A stretch of DNA of 64,000 nt, taken from positions 71,684,345 to 71,748,344 of the forward strand of contig CM075857.1 of the NCBI GenBank assembly GCA_037975125.1, read 5' to 3'. How positions within the stretch are numbered: position 1 is the first letter of the stretch; every line of letters starts with the position of its first letter. This DNA comes from Latrodectus hesperus. Taxonomy: Eukaryota; Arthropoda; Arachnida; Araneae; Theridiidae. The notes under the pieces are model-generated. The model made no database searches and was not told where the DNA came from. It worked only from the letters and a program-made list of their open reading frames with translations. The position numbers and the translations under genes were made by a program. Below, piece by piece: positions 1 to 13,080 of the stretch.

Positions 1-2813
1 TGTGCAAATGTCTTCTAGTCATCAAGATAGTACAAATTTTATCTTTTTGTACAAGGCATATTGAATTTTAAATTAATTACTGAATATTAATATATTTCAT
101 ATAAAAGTGTACATTTTTACTTTAAATTAATACAAATAATACAAACGTTTAAGTAAAATTTGTTAGAATGTGAATGCCCAAAATGGATGGCAGAGATTGA
201 CTTCCGCAAATATAAAAGCGAATTTAAGCATTTCATATTGTAATAGAATTTAAGGCTCCTTTGAATGTTTTATATAATCTCAGTTTGATAAGATTAAAAA
301 TATAATATTATTTCTAGGTTGCAAATATATGCTTCTTTGTACATTTACTTTTCCATACTCTTATTTAACACCACAATTTTCAGAGTAAGATTATATTATG
401 TTTAGCACTTCATTATGTATAATTAAATCTTTTACAATCTAACTCATAAATTTAACAAATTATTCTCAAACTATATTGTAAACTAAAAAAGAAAAACATT
501 TATAATTTTTCAATTATAGGATATTATTGTGATAATTTATTTAATAATCCATACTTAAATCAGGAGAATCAATTTATGATTAAATTTTCCAGTCCGAATT
601 CTTTAGTGACAAAAATTCAATCTTAAATATATTTCTCATTTAGATAAAAGGAAATACAAAAGAACAAAGTATTTGAAAATTAATTTATTCTACATTTCAT
701 AAAGTTATCGAATCTATGAAGATAATAATTTTGATGTAAATATTTTTAACATTATTTCATTTCATATTGAAAGAATTCCCTTCTATATGGTTAAATATTA
801 CAAACTGATGTTATTTATCTCAAATATAAATTGCACAGAGTATTTTATAATAGAAAGTTGGAAAATCGAATCAAATTTTAATTTCACAGTTGATGCACAA
901 AATAAATGACCTTTCCCTTACGGAATATACATTTGTTTAAAAAAATAAATAAATACTTTTGTGTGGGATAGGATACATAAAAAAGGAATAAAACAAATTA
1001 CTGCATTCTCGTTTTGTATGAAATTATATTTCAATATTTTTGTAAATTACAGGGAACACAATAAACATTTTTTATTTAACAAATTTAAATGATTGCACAC
1101 AAATTTACATAATAATTTACGTTACTTCCCTGAAATAAAAAAATTAGGGTATTTTCTTCAATGGGCAAATAAATAAAATACAAAAATATTGATAACTCAA
1201 AAATATTTGAGTATTTGTTTGAACAATAAACTTAATATACTATATTTTCTTCTAATTTCTCTTGCATATATAATTTTAATAATACGTTACAGTAATGCAT
1301 TTCCCAGAATTATCTTTATTTAATTATTCATGAGTATTTTCTTTCTTAATATAGAATGTTCTTATAGATAGTTTATGACATCTAATCTCTAAAATAAAAC
1401 TGCAATGGGTTTAAATAAAAACGCTTACAAATTGCTGCTACAAACTTATAAGAAATGCAGATTTTTCAAGTTATTTTCTCATATAAAATTTTATTTTATT
1501 AATCATGGTTATTTTTATTAAAAATAATAAAATTGTAAACATCTATTGTGACTTCGGGAAATGATTTCATTTTTATCTGCAATGCTCTGAATAAAGGAAT
1601 TCATCAAAAAGTTTGGTTAATTTTTTTTATTCAGATAACTTTTTTATAAAAGTATAATTTAAATATAAAATGATCGATAACAAAAAAAACGATAATATTT
1701 CAACAAATATTTTCGGTAAAACTGAAAGATAAAATAAACTGCTTATAGCTTTTCATTTTGATAAATATTTTTATATTCTCTAAGTAAATAAGTATATATC
1801 ACATGAATAATATATATCACATAATTCAAAAATAATTTAGCAAAACAATATCATAATTTGTACGTTACAGTCTAAACATTACACATGCCTTATTTTACTA
1901 CTAAATTTAGATATTTTTATTACTGCTTTTATTTGATATATACTGTGTTATACATATTCGAAATGAAATATAAAAATTTAATTTATCATTCAAAAAGTAA
2001 AAATTTATACAAGTTAGATTAATCCAGGTTGTCTCTTTTAATGAAAATTGGGCTTTTAAATTATTAATATTTCTTAAAGGTCTCCTATATAGTTCACAAT
2101 AAAACTCATATATCTTCACTACACCAATATAAAAATAATAATCAATTGTAAAATAAATTCAAGCTTTCAATTATGAATAAAAGAAACTTTAAATTGAATA
2201 TCTTTTTAATAAACACAATTTTGTACAACTTTCCTATTTAACATTAATGTTAATTGTTACGGTTAAAATTTTTCCTAATTAAATAATTAGATGTCAGAAG
2301 AGTATTTTAATGTAAAACGTGCTCACACACGCACAGACATACACACACAGTATTATCTAACAAGATATTAAAAAATTCACTTTACAATAAGATAAGTAAT
2401 TTAAATGCCACAAATGTGAAAGTTTGATTCGTATCTGTATAACATTATGTGAAATATAAAATATTTCATAAGTATCTCAAATTCCCATATTGTTATATTT
2501 TAATCATTATTTGTTTTTAATAAATTCTTATTTCCAATAAAGTATAGCTTTAATATTCAAGCTGGTCAAAAATCTATTTACTGCTTCCAAATTTTTAATA
2601 TGATATTAATTAATCAAAATATTTAACCAATATTCTTTGAGTTTATAATTATTTTTTCAAGTATATCTGCTCGGCATTGTTCATTTTGGTTATTTCTATT
2701 TTCTATTCTTAAAATATATTTCTTAATAAGAAATCCAATATATTTCTTAAATCCATTATAAAGCTTAGAATAAGTTAATAATTTTATATCATTGATTTCT
2801 AATATCATATTAC

Positions 2814-2856
<43 letters not shown>

Positions 2857-4190
2857 TATTTAAATTTTCCTTTTATGGGGACATATTAATAGGGAAAAAT
2901 CATGTTAATTTAAAATGATATAAGAATATTTATAACTTTATTGGAAATTTTACTACTTCTAAAGAACAGGTGAAAGCGTTTAATTCAAAATATTAGACTG
3001 AATAATTTCGATTACCTTGGTTTTGGATTACCTGCTTTAATTTCCTTTCCCAGAAACCTACATTAACAAAGTGGATAAACTAGTTTATTGTAAGTGGGGT
3101 CACAAGCACAATTAATTAGTTAATTAAAACTGGTTTTACGTGTAATCTACTGCCTTGAAGCACGTACTGGTGAAATGACTTTCACTTCAGGTTGAAGTAG
3201 TCACTAAAGTTTAAGTAATATATCAAGAGTTTCATGATAAAAGATCAAAAGTGATTCTAACAGGTATAAGAAATTAAGCTTAGACATTTACAGAAATTTC
3301 AAAATTATATCTAATTTTCATTACAATTATCAATTGCAATAAAGAAATTCCTTGAAATTAATGTTTAAATTTAGAGCAATTTTCTGAAAATTAATATTGG
3401 AACATCTGCTATTAATTATTAATAATAATAATGATAACTATCATTAATTGCTTTCATAACATTTCTCATTTAAAGAAAATGTATTATGAAAATCGATTTA
3501 GAAAAATATGTGACAAAAATTAATAGCTTTAACATTTATCTCTTATACTTTATCCTACTTTATTTTAATTAATAAACCTATCTCTTTTTAGAACATTCTT
3601 GATTCAACCTTTATGAAAGAATCAGTAATTAATACTGCATTATTTAAATATGTTGCTAAAAATTTAGCCCGAATAATTCATTTAATCTCAATGTGTAAAA
3701 ATATACGCATCTTCCAATCTTATAGTCAATCTATATGATTAAATATATCTTAAGTTTGATAATATTTTTATTTTAGCAAATATCAATTACTTCAGTTTAA
3801 TTTTTTTTTAAATCAGTGTTCTTTTTTTACCATATTTATTAGTCATCTCATTCTTTAGTTTTCTTTTCATTATTATATTTTTATATTATTTTCATTTTTT
3901 TGTTAGAAACATTAAAAATAATACATTATTCAGTCAGTCATTTTTTATACCTGCACTCTTTTAGTTTTATCTAAGTCGATAAATTGACAATATCACCTTT
4001 AAATTATTAAATATTAATTCTGGCCTTATATTATCAAATTCAGGGTCATTGCATTACAAATTCTGAAAAGATTATTGAATATTTTAATGTTTCGTTACTT
4101 AAATATTCTCAGTTTAGTTATATAATGTCTATCAACCAGCTTTGTTACTTTATCAAAAGTGTTTTAATCAGAGAAATATTTTTGTAACTT
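1..4190. other. AT-rich non-coding stretch
   Basis: No coding region is supported here. The few short open frames are under 75 codons, AT-driven in composition and contain no recognisable motif. A short (TA)n run interrupted by one G lies at about 2819-2856, and a short CA-type run (cacacac with interruptions) at about 2324-2349. Nothing else with structure was seen. Confidence 0.7.
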
Positions 4191-4194
4191 AAAA

Positions 4195-4510
4195 ACGATT
4201 ATACCGTGAGAATGACCGAGTGTGAAACTCAGTGGCGTAGAAGCTGCACTTCGTGTCCGTTAGGGTACACAAGTCTGAGTTTTGACTGAGTTTCAATCTT
4301 CAGATTGGGCAAGGTAGACTGAATCTTTCATCTCTTCAATGTGTGTATAAAACTGAGTACCAAGGATGTTTCTAATGTAAATACTGGGAATTTCACGTTA
4401 ATCTGACCACCTAACCAGGAAATATTTTCGCAAACTTGGCTCCTTGTTTATGATGGCAGGTGTGGGCACTCCAGGCTTTTGCGTTTATATAGGCTGTCGT
4501 GGTACAGAAT
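4195..4510 (+). repeat. Degenerate SINE-like interspersed repeat (putative)
   Basis: A GC-richer block of about 300 bp stands out abruptly from AT-rich flanks. It opens with a segment that could be a decayed tRNA-like head (accgagtgtgaaactcagtg ... gagtttcaatctt) and closes with a distinct second module ending near gtggtacagaatg. No clean A/B box pair, poly(A) tail or target duplication could be verified, so the SINE label is inference from composition, size and layout. It could equally be another old interspersed repeat. Confidence 0.35.
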
Positions 4511-7295
4511 GTATAATTAACTTCAAAGGAAATTGAAATAATTAGCTTCAATTAATTTTTAAATAATGTATTTCTCTGTTAATTTTTCAATTATGTTATT
4601 CTTGGTTTTGTTATTCTATTGCAATTCTTTAGTTTCCTTATTCCTTTTTCTAGCGAAAAGAATTTGAATAAATTTTATGATTTAAAATAGTTTAAATACT
4701 GTAATTCTGATATGCATTAATTTTGTAAAAGTGTTTCTTACAGGAAAAATTGCAACCTGTTCTTGAAAAAAAAATTTTTTTTTACTTTGAACTAGCAATT
4801 TACAAACAGTTATACCTTCACATATCAGCGACATATTTTATCAGTAAATATATAATATTTAATTTGTATGGTACATTTCTTAATTTCTGAATATAAATTC
4901 GTGAAATCATTAAAAATAATATAAACGCTATTATATTTTATTATGATTAAATGCACGTTTTAATGAAATGTATAATCAACAATGCAAAATGAATTTTAAT
5001 TTGTTAAAGGCAAAATAAATTTATTCGACCAACTGAACATCAGCATTAAGGCACATAGAAAAATATAAAATGCAATTTTTTATAAATTGAATTTGATTTA
5101 AGTCTTATTTTCTTATAAATCTGTAAACATCTAAACATTTTAATCGAAAAATCTCTGGAAAACATTTGAACTCATCAAATTATCTATTACCAAACTTAGA
5201 AATGTAACACAAACATTTTTTTTCTAAAAAAGACTGCGAATTTTCTAGACTTTGATCTTTGTTTTATTCATTTTCATTCATATATGTAACCAAAAAATCT
5301 GATCAATAATTGGTGTATGGAAAATAAATATTTGTTTAAATGAATCCTCCATCTTACTTTTCTATACAACTAAATAAATATTTCTATCAACTGATAAGCA
5401 TGGGGTGGATCTACCAAGAAAACTACAGCCTTATTTTGATTTTGTCCTAAACATAACTTAGAATGTAAGTATTACAAGTAAGATTTACATAGAATTAAAA
5501 TGCTATTTCTTGTAAAATAATACAATTTCCATGATGATAATGTTCCTATTTATGGAATGAGACATGTGCAGTTTCATGAACGAGAGGATAAAGTTCAACA
5601 TATACTTTGATTCTCTTACTTCACCAATCTCAGTATAATGAAACTATTGTGGCTATATTTCAGTACCTTCTACCTGAAAAGGATATCCTTCGTTAGACAC
5701 TTTCAAAGATATTTCACTATATCTCCTTGAAAACTTTAGCAACATTTATATTGCAAGGTGTTTGAAAATGTTCAAATATCACAAACTTATCTTACAATTG
5801 AATTTCAAATTCTCAAAACAAGATAGAACTGTTGCCAATACATTAGCCGAAATATTAAAGGTTTTAACAGAAAATTTTTTTTACAATGCGTATATGAAAA
5901 ATGTTATACATTATATTTGACCAACAGTAATGACCTCTTTCATTCAGTATTTAAAATCTTTGAAAAAGAAGGTAGAAAATTTAAACTTTTTGACTAACTT
6001 CTATTTAACATTTGCCTAATGTTTTGATATCAAGGATTTCAGAGACACAAGTTTTTGTAACTAATGTGTAACTCATCAGTTGTATCCTCAATATCATTAC
6101 ACAAATCTATATCTGCTGACAAATTAAGAAAATTTCATGTGAGAAGCGTGACCTATAGTCGGATAATTATGTTCCATTCATCTTTCCTGTATAATTGTCC
6201 GTAGATCAACGATTTGGCATACATCAGAAGGGAAAATTCTCATGTCTATTAAATGAGCTCTGTAATTTGTTTGGAGTCCCAATTTCTCAATTGTTTGCGT
6301 AGCTTCCCATGAGGTCAGCAAATTGAAGCATTATTTACAGGGAAGCAGTAATTGAAAGGGTGACCCTATTCTCCCTCTCTAAGTTACAGAACTACTATGT
6401 CTCGGGGACATAAGCCGTGATGACCAATGTCCTTATTCTGGTGTGGTGATTAAGTAGGGACTAGAGGGACAATTCATATGTGACCTTTTTTATCTGTGAC
6501 CATGATTCAAAATTACGAGACTCTTTGTTATAGTTGATTATCCTAAAACAGTATAACTTAAGTTACAATTCGCAGCAAGTCTACACAATTATGCTTGCAC
6601 TTTGCTTGATACTTAGAGTTGGATAATATAGTTTCTCCAAATAATCTTCTTAAAAAAACATCACTTGTATTATACTTGTAAGCTTAAAATTATAGATATC
6701 TTAAATCTAAATGCCTTCTTTACTTGTGATGTGATAATATTTTCCTATAATTTTTCCTGCAATTCTTTTGGTTTAATCTAGAATCTAATCTTTAAGAAAT
6801 GTTTGCATGACTGAATATTTGCATGACAGAAGTTCAAAAGAGGGTTTCTTAGTAGATTCACTTGATGATCAAATAAATCATATATTTCAATTTATAGTCT
6901 TTTTTTCCTTATCTTTATGAGATTTTATTTAAAAATTGGAAGATAATATTAGAATAAAAATTTAATTAGTTTGCTAAACTTTTCCATAATGCTGATGTAT
7001 TTTCATTGATATCAATTTATTCTTAATTCTCAATTGTTTGCCTTAGCTGATGAAATTTAACTTGATCTACATGCAGAGGTAAATCTAAAAACCAATTTTT
7101 TTATGATTTTTTCTAGACACTTCAAAGTAATTTGACAGCTAGGATACAGTTAAAGGCATAAAAATTTATTCATTTTGTCGGCGAAATGTTTTTATTGCAT
7201 TTTTAACTCATTTGAAATTTTTCAAGGAAGCTCATGTGAAAAAATTTAAGTGGTCAACTACCTGGTGATATGCAATTAAGTTTATTAGCATATTT
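4511..7295. other. Non-coding, possibly including decayed retroelement sequence
   Basis: There is no open frame of note. From about 5400 onward the base composition is less A/T-extreme than in the first 4 kb. Reading the minus strand at 6130-6420 gives short protein-like stretches without stops, but I could not match them to a retroelement domain. It may be the downstream part of the minus-strand Gypsy relic that begins just to the right, but that is not demonstrated. Confidence 0.4.
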
Positions 7296-8200
7296 TTAAT
7301 TGGTACCTTTGTCGATACATACACTACATACTACTGCATAAATTGTTTTATTTGATTTGGTTTGGGTATAAAATGAAACTTTCGATGAACATTTGAAATA
7401 CCGTATCAACCTCAAAATCAAAACCACCAAAAAGTGATCAAATTTATGGAAAATGAAGGAAGACATCTGTATATCGGCATGAAATATATCTTTCAAGTCT
7501 TTTTCTATTTTAGGCGGTAAAGAACATCGCATATTGATGAAATATCATTGTTTAACAATTCAAAATGTTTTCAAATAGTTGCTTTCCATTTAGATACCTA
7601 CAATTTGGTTTCTAAAACATGTATTTCTTTACTAGTTTTGATCTTGAACCCAAATGAGAGATATTCAGTCTTACTTGGTATAAAAGTAAAATAGTTTAAT
7701 TTATATTATCAGCTCCACAAGAATAGTAATATCCATTGCATTTAACGATATCCAGGTCCTTACTTCAACTAGTGAGTGCATAATGGCCCTACACATGCCA
7801 TTTTTGTATCCTCGCTATAATTAAATTTACTCATAGTTACTTATCACCCAACCAATACATTGTACTTGAGATTCAGGATTCTTCCTATAGTGTTCAAATA
7901 TGTTAATGATGAAAGTTCTGTGATTGGTTTGAATTGCAAACCTGTGTATAGGTGATTAAGTCTCTTCAGAGACCATTCTACAGTTAGCAGACTCAAATGA
8001 ATTAAATGGTATTTTTCTTCATCATGAGTTTACGACTTCTTCAACACGACTTTTATTGTTTAATCCGAAAAAAGTTATAGGCTCACAAGTTTCATCAGGT
8101 GTTGAAAACACTTCTTTTATTGCATATTGGTCATCTATTGGTATTTGATTAAATCCTTGGCAATAATCAAACATGCGGAATATATTAAAGTAGACAGCCT
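7296..8200 (-). pseudogene. Decayed Ty3/Gypsy pol fragment (RT and RNase H)
   Basis: On the minus strand, 8190-8045 reads without a stop as a segment containing FDYCQGFNQIPID, then VFSTPDE, then FFGLNN. This is the Ty3/Gypsy reverse transcriptase core around the first catalytic aspartate (canonical pattern F-x-x-D-L-x-S-G-F-H-Q-I-P ... A-F-S-T-P ... P-F-G-L-x-N-A). Further along the same strand, 7380-7300 gives FYTQTKSNKTIYAVV, which matches the start of a Gypsy RNase H (pattern T-T-D-A-S-N-x-A-I-G-A-V) with the catalytic aspartate lost. The spacing and order RT then RNase H fit a minus-strand pol gene. Multiple stops and frame changes between the blocks show it is dead. The YxDD box itself was not found. 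Neither LTRs nor gag could be identified. It is far more decayed than, and not obviously the same family as, the intact element at 20.5-26.6 kb. Alternative: a chance resemblance, unlikely given two ordered motifs. Confidence 0.62.
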
Positions 8201-10480
8201 TACAAGAATATTTTGAATATAGAATAATTAATAATTAGCTGTGGTTGAGTAGAAGTTAAAAGTCTAAACTTAATAATTATGCTACAGTTTTCTGTTTCCT
8301 TAGATGCATGAAAAACAGAACTTCTGTTATCTGAAGTACTTTCACAAATGATACCTTATTCATAACTACGAAAAAATTACAGTAATTGTTTAATTTTTCT
8401 CTCAACTCTTGAGATTGGCTATTAGAACGATAAATGAACAGTAAATTTGCTGCCTGATTAATCAACAGAGCGCACTTTATTAACATTAATATTTGCCATC
8501 AAACTTGAATGCAAATTAAAAACCTAAATTCATTTCGCATGTCGCACAAAAATTTTTATTGTTCACCATTTATAGAAGCGCTATATTAGTGTTTGCTCTC
8601 TTGATAGGTTTGGAAAGATTTTTTTATCTCCATTTATGAAGAACTGAGGCATATTTTATCTCGCTCGACCTTTGTATAATTTCTTTTACTAGAAAAAATT
8701 CACTTGTAAATTCTTCATTAATATCCAAAAAGTTATTATTATTTCCAGGCATAATTTCCACACAAAATGGTATGATTCACTATTAACTGTAAGTATATGT
8801 TATTGAAATTAAATCTAGGAACTTGAGCTTCTACACAATGTATGACAACTGTAAAATCTTTATGCATATCATTATTACATTGGATGAGTCAATGATGTTC
8901 CTGTCATTAGAAATATAAGTTCTTTCAAAATTATGAAGTCTTTTCATATAACAGTTCCTCTTAAAATTTACTTTGCCTATTGTTACATTGAAAAAATATT
9001 CCTTTGTGACTCCCTTACATTTCCAATTCTAATATCATTTCTGTGTATTTTCGTATAGAATTTTAACATTTCAATATCAAATACGAACTTCATTAGATAA
9101 TTGATATTTAGTCTCAGTACGATTCTGTTCTTCGTTATAATGCTGTCAAAATGGATAAAATTAAACTTATATAATCTCATGCAAACCATTCTTTATTGTT
9201 GAAAATATTGTTCAAGTTTCCCACTGTTATGCACCCTGTGCAAAAAGTTGGAAGTTTGATTTAATGATTTCGATAAGATCGCAATATCATTAAAATTGTA
9301 AGAAATATTTTGGTAATTTATATTTTGACTTTGTTTAGCAAAACAATTTCCTTTTGAAAACTGTTGTTACCACTTCTCTATGCAAAAGTTGTACTAAATG
9401 TTTTTTAAATATATAATAATTTCAGCTATCCTTCAGCTATAAATACAATTGGTTGTTATATGAGCCAACTGATTAAAACAGCGTTTGCATATTTCTGGTT
9501 GCGATCACACTTTCAATGGATCTGTGATTATAAGGTCATTTGATTATAAGTATATTTAGACAGTAAATACTATTTATTTTTTGTCCGCTTGTCCATCCTT
9601 TAATGTATGTTGCAGTAAATAGAAATACTGTCTTCTTGATTTATTTATTACCAGTAATTTCATAGGAGTAAAATAATTGCCTAAATATATCAGGAATTAA
9701 TCTATAACATTTGAGAATGTGGCTTTAACACCAAGTTCTGGACTGTTTAACTATCTAAAACTATTCTAAGGCATTTTAACGACCCCCCATAATTGCCTCA
9801 ACGGAGGATTGCACATACATAGTGAGCTATTTTGAATAATTCAGCTTGCAGTTATTCCTGTTACATATTTACAAGAAAAATTTGTGATTATTCATGTTAG
9901 CATTACTTCTTGAAAAATGAATAACATTACTGTCAACAATAAACAATTTACTTTCAATGACTAATTATGTTGTGCAGTGTACATTTATGTTTCAAAAAAA
10001 ATCATCAAAATAAAAAAATAGAAAAATAATTATTAGCAAGGGGTGAAATTTTACCACATATGTGTTATTGTGCTAAAATGCTTTATGAGAACATATTTAA
10101 AAAAGATAATGAATCCATATAGAAATAATTTTTGAAAAACATTTAATCAGTGAATTGTGCCACTTACAGTAAAGTGATGTATAATATGTGATTGATAAAA
10201 TAAACTTTTGATAAATAATGAATACATAATTTTTGTTATATTTGTAATATATTTTATCATAAAATATATTTTTTAAAATTTAATTTATAAAATACTAACT
10301 GAAAAAATTATTATTTATTTGTATCTCACAAAATTCATCCAATATTTTTTCAATATATCATAGTGATATTTCAAAATAAATTAACCTGTAAATTTCATTA
10401 TATATAAGGAATAAAATAACATCAAGAAATACTACAGATGTCACCAAAAAGTTATTTGGCAGATATTACGATATATAAGG
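8201..10480. other. No supported gene; possible relic continuation
   Basis: The open frames here (8277-8486 and 8983-9189, both minus) are under 70 codons and carry no motif I recognise. They lie where the gag, protease and early RT of the minus-strand Gypsy relic would be expected, so they may be eroded remnants, but the sequence does not prove it. A run of six C at about 9783-9788 is the only local composition oddity. Confidence 0.45.
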
Positions 10481-10489
10481 ACTGAAATT

Positions 10490-11165
10490 TGTAAATTACA
10501 GCCTCTTGTCATAAATGAATGATATCAAAACCATTAATTCAATTAGAATTCACTGTAAACTACAGCCACTGCTACACACATCGAAGCAGACTGAAAATGG
10601 TTTTAGATGTATTCGTGGTTACGTGGGACTTAATAAATATTTTGTTAAATTTTGTCTGGTGTATCAATGGGTTGCGTATCCCTGGCCGATTGTCACCCAA
10701 ACAAGAGATAACACGCATTCGACTTACGTTAAATATGGAAAGCAAAGAGGACAATAAAACAATGATATCACATTGCTAAAGATTTCCTGCATAATACATG
10801 CTAAATGTGCTAGCACACAATTCTGTTGAAGTATAGCTCATGGTAACCGTTGAAGGTTTTTGAAGACCATGAACTCTTCAACACCTCAAAAATGTAGTGG
10901 CAAGTGCTCAGTATGCCACCAACCCGTACAAAGGGGAATGGCAGTGAAAGTCACCAGTATACCAAAATATGATATCGGTTGAGAATCATTGTGTGGATGA
11001 GTAACTCAACAGCACAGAAATCTATCCTTACAGTGTCTTCAGGTATCTGTGCGCAGTGTATTTCAGAGAAAAGCCAAATTCGTCATTAAGGACTATTCCA
11101 TTCTATTCCAATGACGATGTCCGCACTTCATTGCACCGTGATCGGTGCAAAAGTCTGTATTTTTG
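10490..11165 (-). pseudogene. Decayed Tc1-like DDE transposase
   Basis: Reading the minus strand from 11165 towards 10490 gives, across frameshifts, the landmarks of a Tc1-like transposase in the right order. First comes EWNGIVLNDEFGFSL (canonical W-x-x-V-x-F-S-D-E-S-R-F, around the first catalytic aspartate). Next comes GILSTCHYIFEVLK, then LQRLP and ILQQNCVLAHLACIMQE (canonical F-Q-Q-D-N-A-x-P-H, second aspartate lost). Then comes a degraded SP-x-L-x-x-IE segment with ECVLSLVW, and RDTQPIDTPDKI. At least three frame changes and several stops are needed to join these pieces, so the element is inactive. Tc1 transposases cut and paste DNA at TA dinucleotides; this copy can only be a fossil. 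Terminal inverted repeats were not identified. The short open frames on both strands at 10515-10779 are remnants or shadows of this relic. Confidence 0.7.
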
Positions 11166-12054
11166 AGGTCAATTACTTATAGAATGTTTATTTTCATATC
11201 TTTACTGATATAATTTAAAAAAAAACATTTGAGTGATCCGTTAAAAATGAGTTAAGAGTTAACAGAAATGGATATAATATTTGTATATAAAAAATAAAAA
11301 AAAAACTTTCCAAATGTTACTACTAGAATATTAAAAAAAAGTGTTGATGATTTACTATTTAAAATAAGCAAAGACATCAGCACATTTTAAGGGAAAAAAA
11401 TCATCAAACTTCGTCTTTATTTTCAGAACAAAAATTTCTATTTTCTTAGAATAAGTAATCCAATATCCATCTAATAATCTTCTTTCTTCACTCAATATTG
11501 GTTTTTGGCATTAATTAGCAATGATTGCGTATTTCTTGCAGCAGTGTATTCATGTAAATTTATTAGATTTGTAATTTCTTCTCCCAACATAATAATGGGA
11601 AATCACAGCATAAATACACAGATTACAATTCATTAAACTCTGCAATAAATTTAATAAATTAATTAGGTACCATTTCATTAACTTTATTATGTCTGTCGTA
11701 TAAATTATGGGGAAATTATATAACATGTAAGTATAAATGCTTTTATTGTATTAATGTATATGAACAAAATAAATTATACCATTTTACGATTAATACAAAA
11801 TAATCCCTGTTGCGATATATTCTCATATTATTTTAGTTACAATACTCCAATAATATCGTAAACTACAAGTTTATAAATAACAAAATACTATTCGAATCTA
11901 TTTTACGTTTAATTTATTTAATAATGTTTAAAATATTGTTCTGTGTAATTTGTGTTATTTTTGAAATAACATACTTTATTAATTTCTTTTGAATGAAGCT
12001 GTTACTTTATGAAGATCGTAAAAAATATAAATAAGTGATATACATATATATAAT
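11166..12054. other. AT-rich non-coding stretch
   Basis: No open frame, repeat array or RNA-like structure was seen. The sequence is simple AT-rich DNA between a Tc1-like relic and a SINE. Confidence 0.7.
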
Positions 12055-12062
12055 TTATAGTG

Positions 12063-12360
12063 CGCCGACCAATGGCTGAGTGCTTAGTGTTCCTGACTCT
12101 TGAGCTGTAGGTCAAGGGTTGAAATCCCGGTTCGGGGATGGATGTTACTATCTCTGTGTTTCTCTGTCCTTTCTTGTGTGTTGATGTATGAATGTGGCCC
12201 GCCCTATAAACGGGTCTGTGGTGGTATGACGCGGGTAATGCTACTCGCCTCCGTGACTTGGTTCACAGGTGCCCGCTGGGTAACGACAAATAAGTAGCAG
12301 TTTCTGGCCTTGTTGTGGCGAAGGGTTAGTCACCCAAGTGCCTGCCGTTATTAAAAAAAA
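12063..12360 (+). mobile_element. SINE, tRNA-headed, with 8-bp target duplication
   Basis: A 298-bp GC-rich block begins cgccgaccaatggctgag and carries a tRNA-like 5' part. It has an A-box-like region (aatggctgagtgcttag) and a B-box-like gggttgaaatccc at about 12117-12129, close to the Pol III B-box consensus GGTTCGAATCC. It ends in a short A tail (12353-12360). The octamer ttatagtg occurs directly before it (12055-12062) and directly after the tail (12361-12368), which is the target duplication expected of LINE-mediated retroposition. The open frame of 65 codons inside it is incidental. The 3' body is unrelated by eye to the SINEs at 47.3 and 49.3 kb, so this is a different family or subfamily. 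Confidence 0.8.
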
Positions 12361-12368
12361 TTATAGTG

Positions 12369-13080
12369 CAGTATTTTTACGTGGTATGTAAATTAAAATT
12401 TACTATAATATAATAAGTTTATAGATTTCTTCGCTTATGTAGCTCTACTTGATTATTTATGCATAAACACCTGTATTCCGATAATCGAATGTGAATTCCA
12501 AATATTTTTAATCTATAAATTTACAACAAGGACAAATTATTCATAATAAACAGAATAAAAAAGATGAAATATAGGGATAAAAATGCTTATGGTAAAAATG
12601 AAAATCGTTTATCAATATCAATTCATGAAGTGTGTATTTCAAAGAATAAATAAATTTGGAATAGATAAAAGTCTAATTATATGTCATTCAAATATGTTTT
12701 CATTTTGATTAATAAATGGATTTTTATCTATTCAAAATTTATCCGAAATTCATCAATTCATTTTAAACCTCTTAAAGTTTTTAAGGAAAGCATTTGAAAT
12801 AAAATGAGCTTCGTATGTTATAAATATTAAAATTTTATTTCTTTTATATTTATGTATAAAGCTATTCAAGTTAATATATTTCTTTTCAATCAAAAATAAA
12901 AAAAATAAGATATAAAGGTTAAATATTATAAACTTCTGATTTATAAAATAAAAATGACTTTTTGAAATAGAAATATTTTAAGCGTTAACATTACATGACA
13001 TTTTTGATTACTTACTCTATATTTTTTATTATTTAACTCAAAAGTATATAATAAGAAATTCTTTGGGAAATTAAAAATAC
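12369..13080. other. AT-rich non-coding stretch
   Basis: Nothing was recognised. No open frame above about 60 codons is present, and there is no repeat structure. Confidence 0.7.

Noticed and set aside
12100..12297. 65-codon open frame
   Set aside because: It lies entirely within a SINE with tRNA-like head and target duplications.
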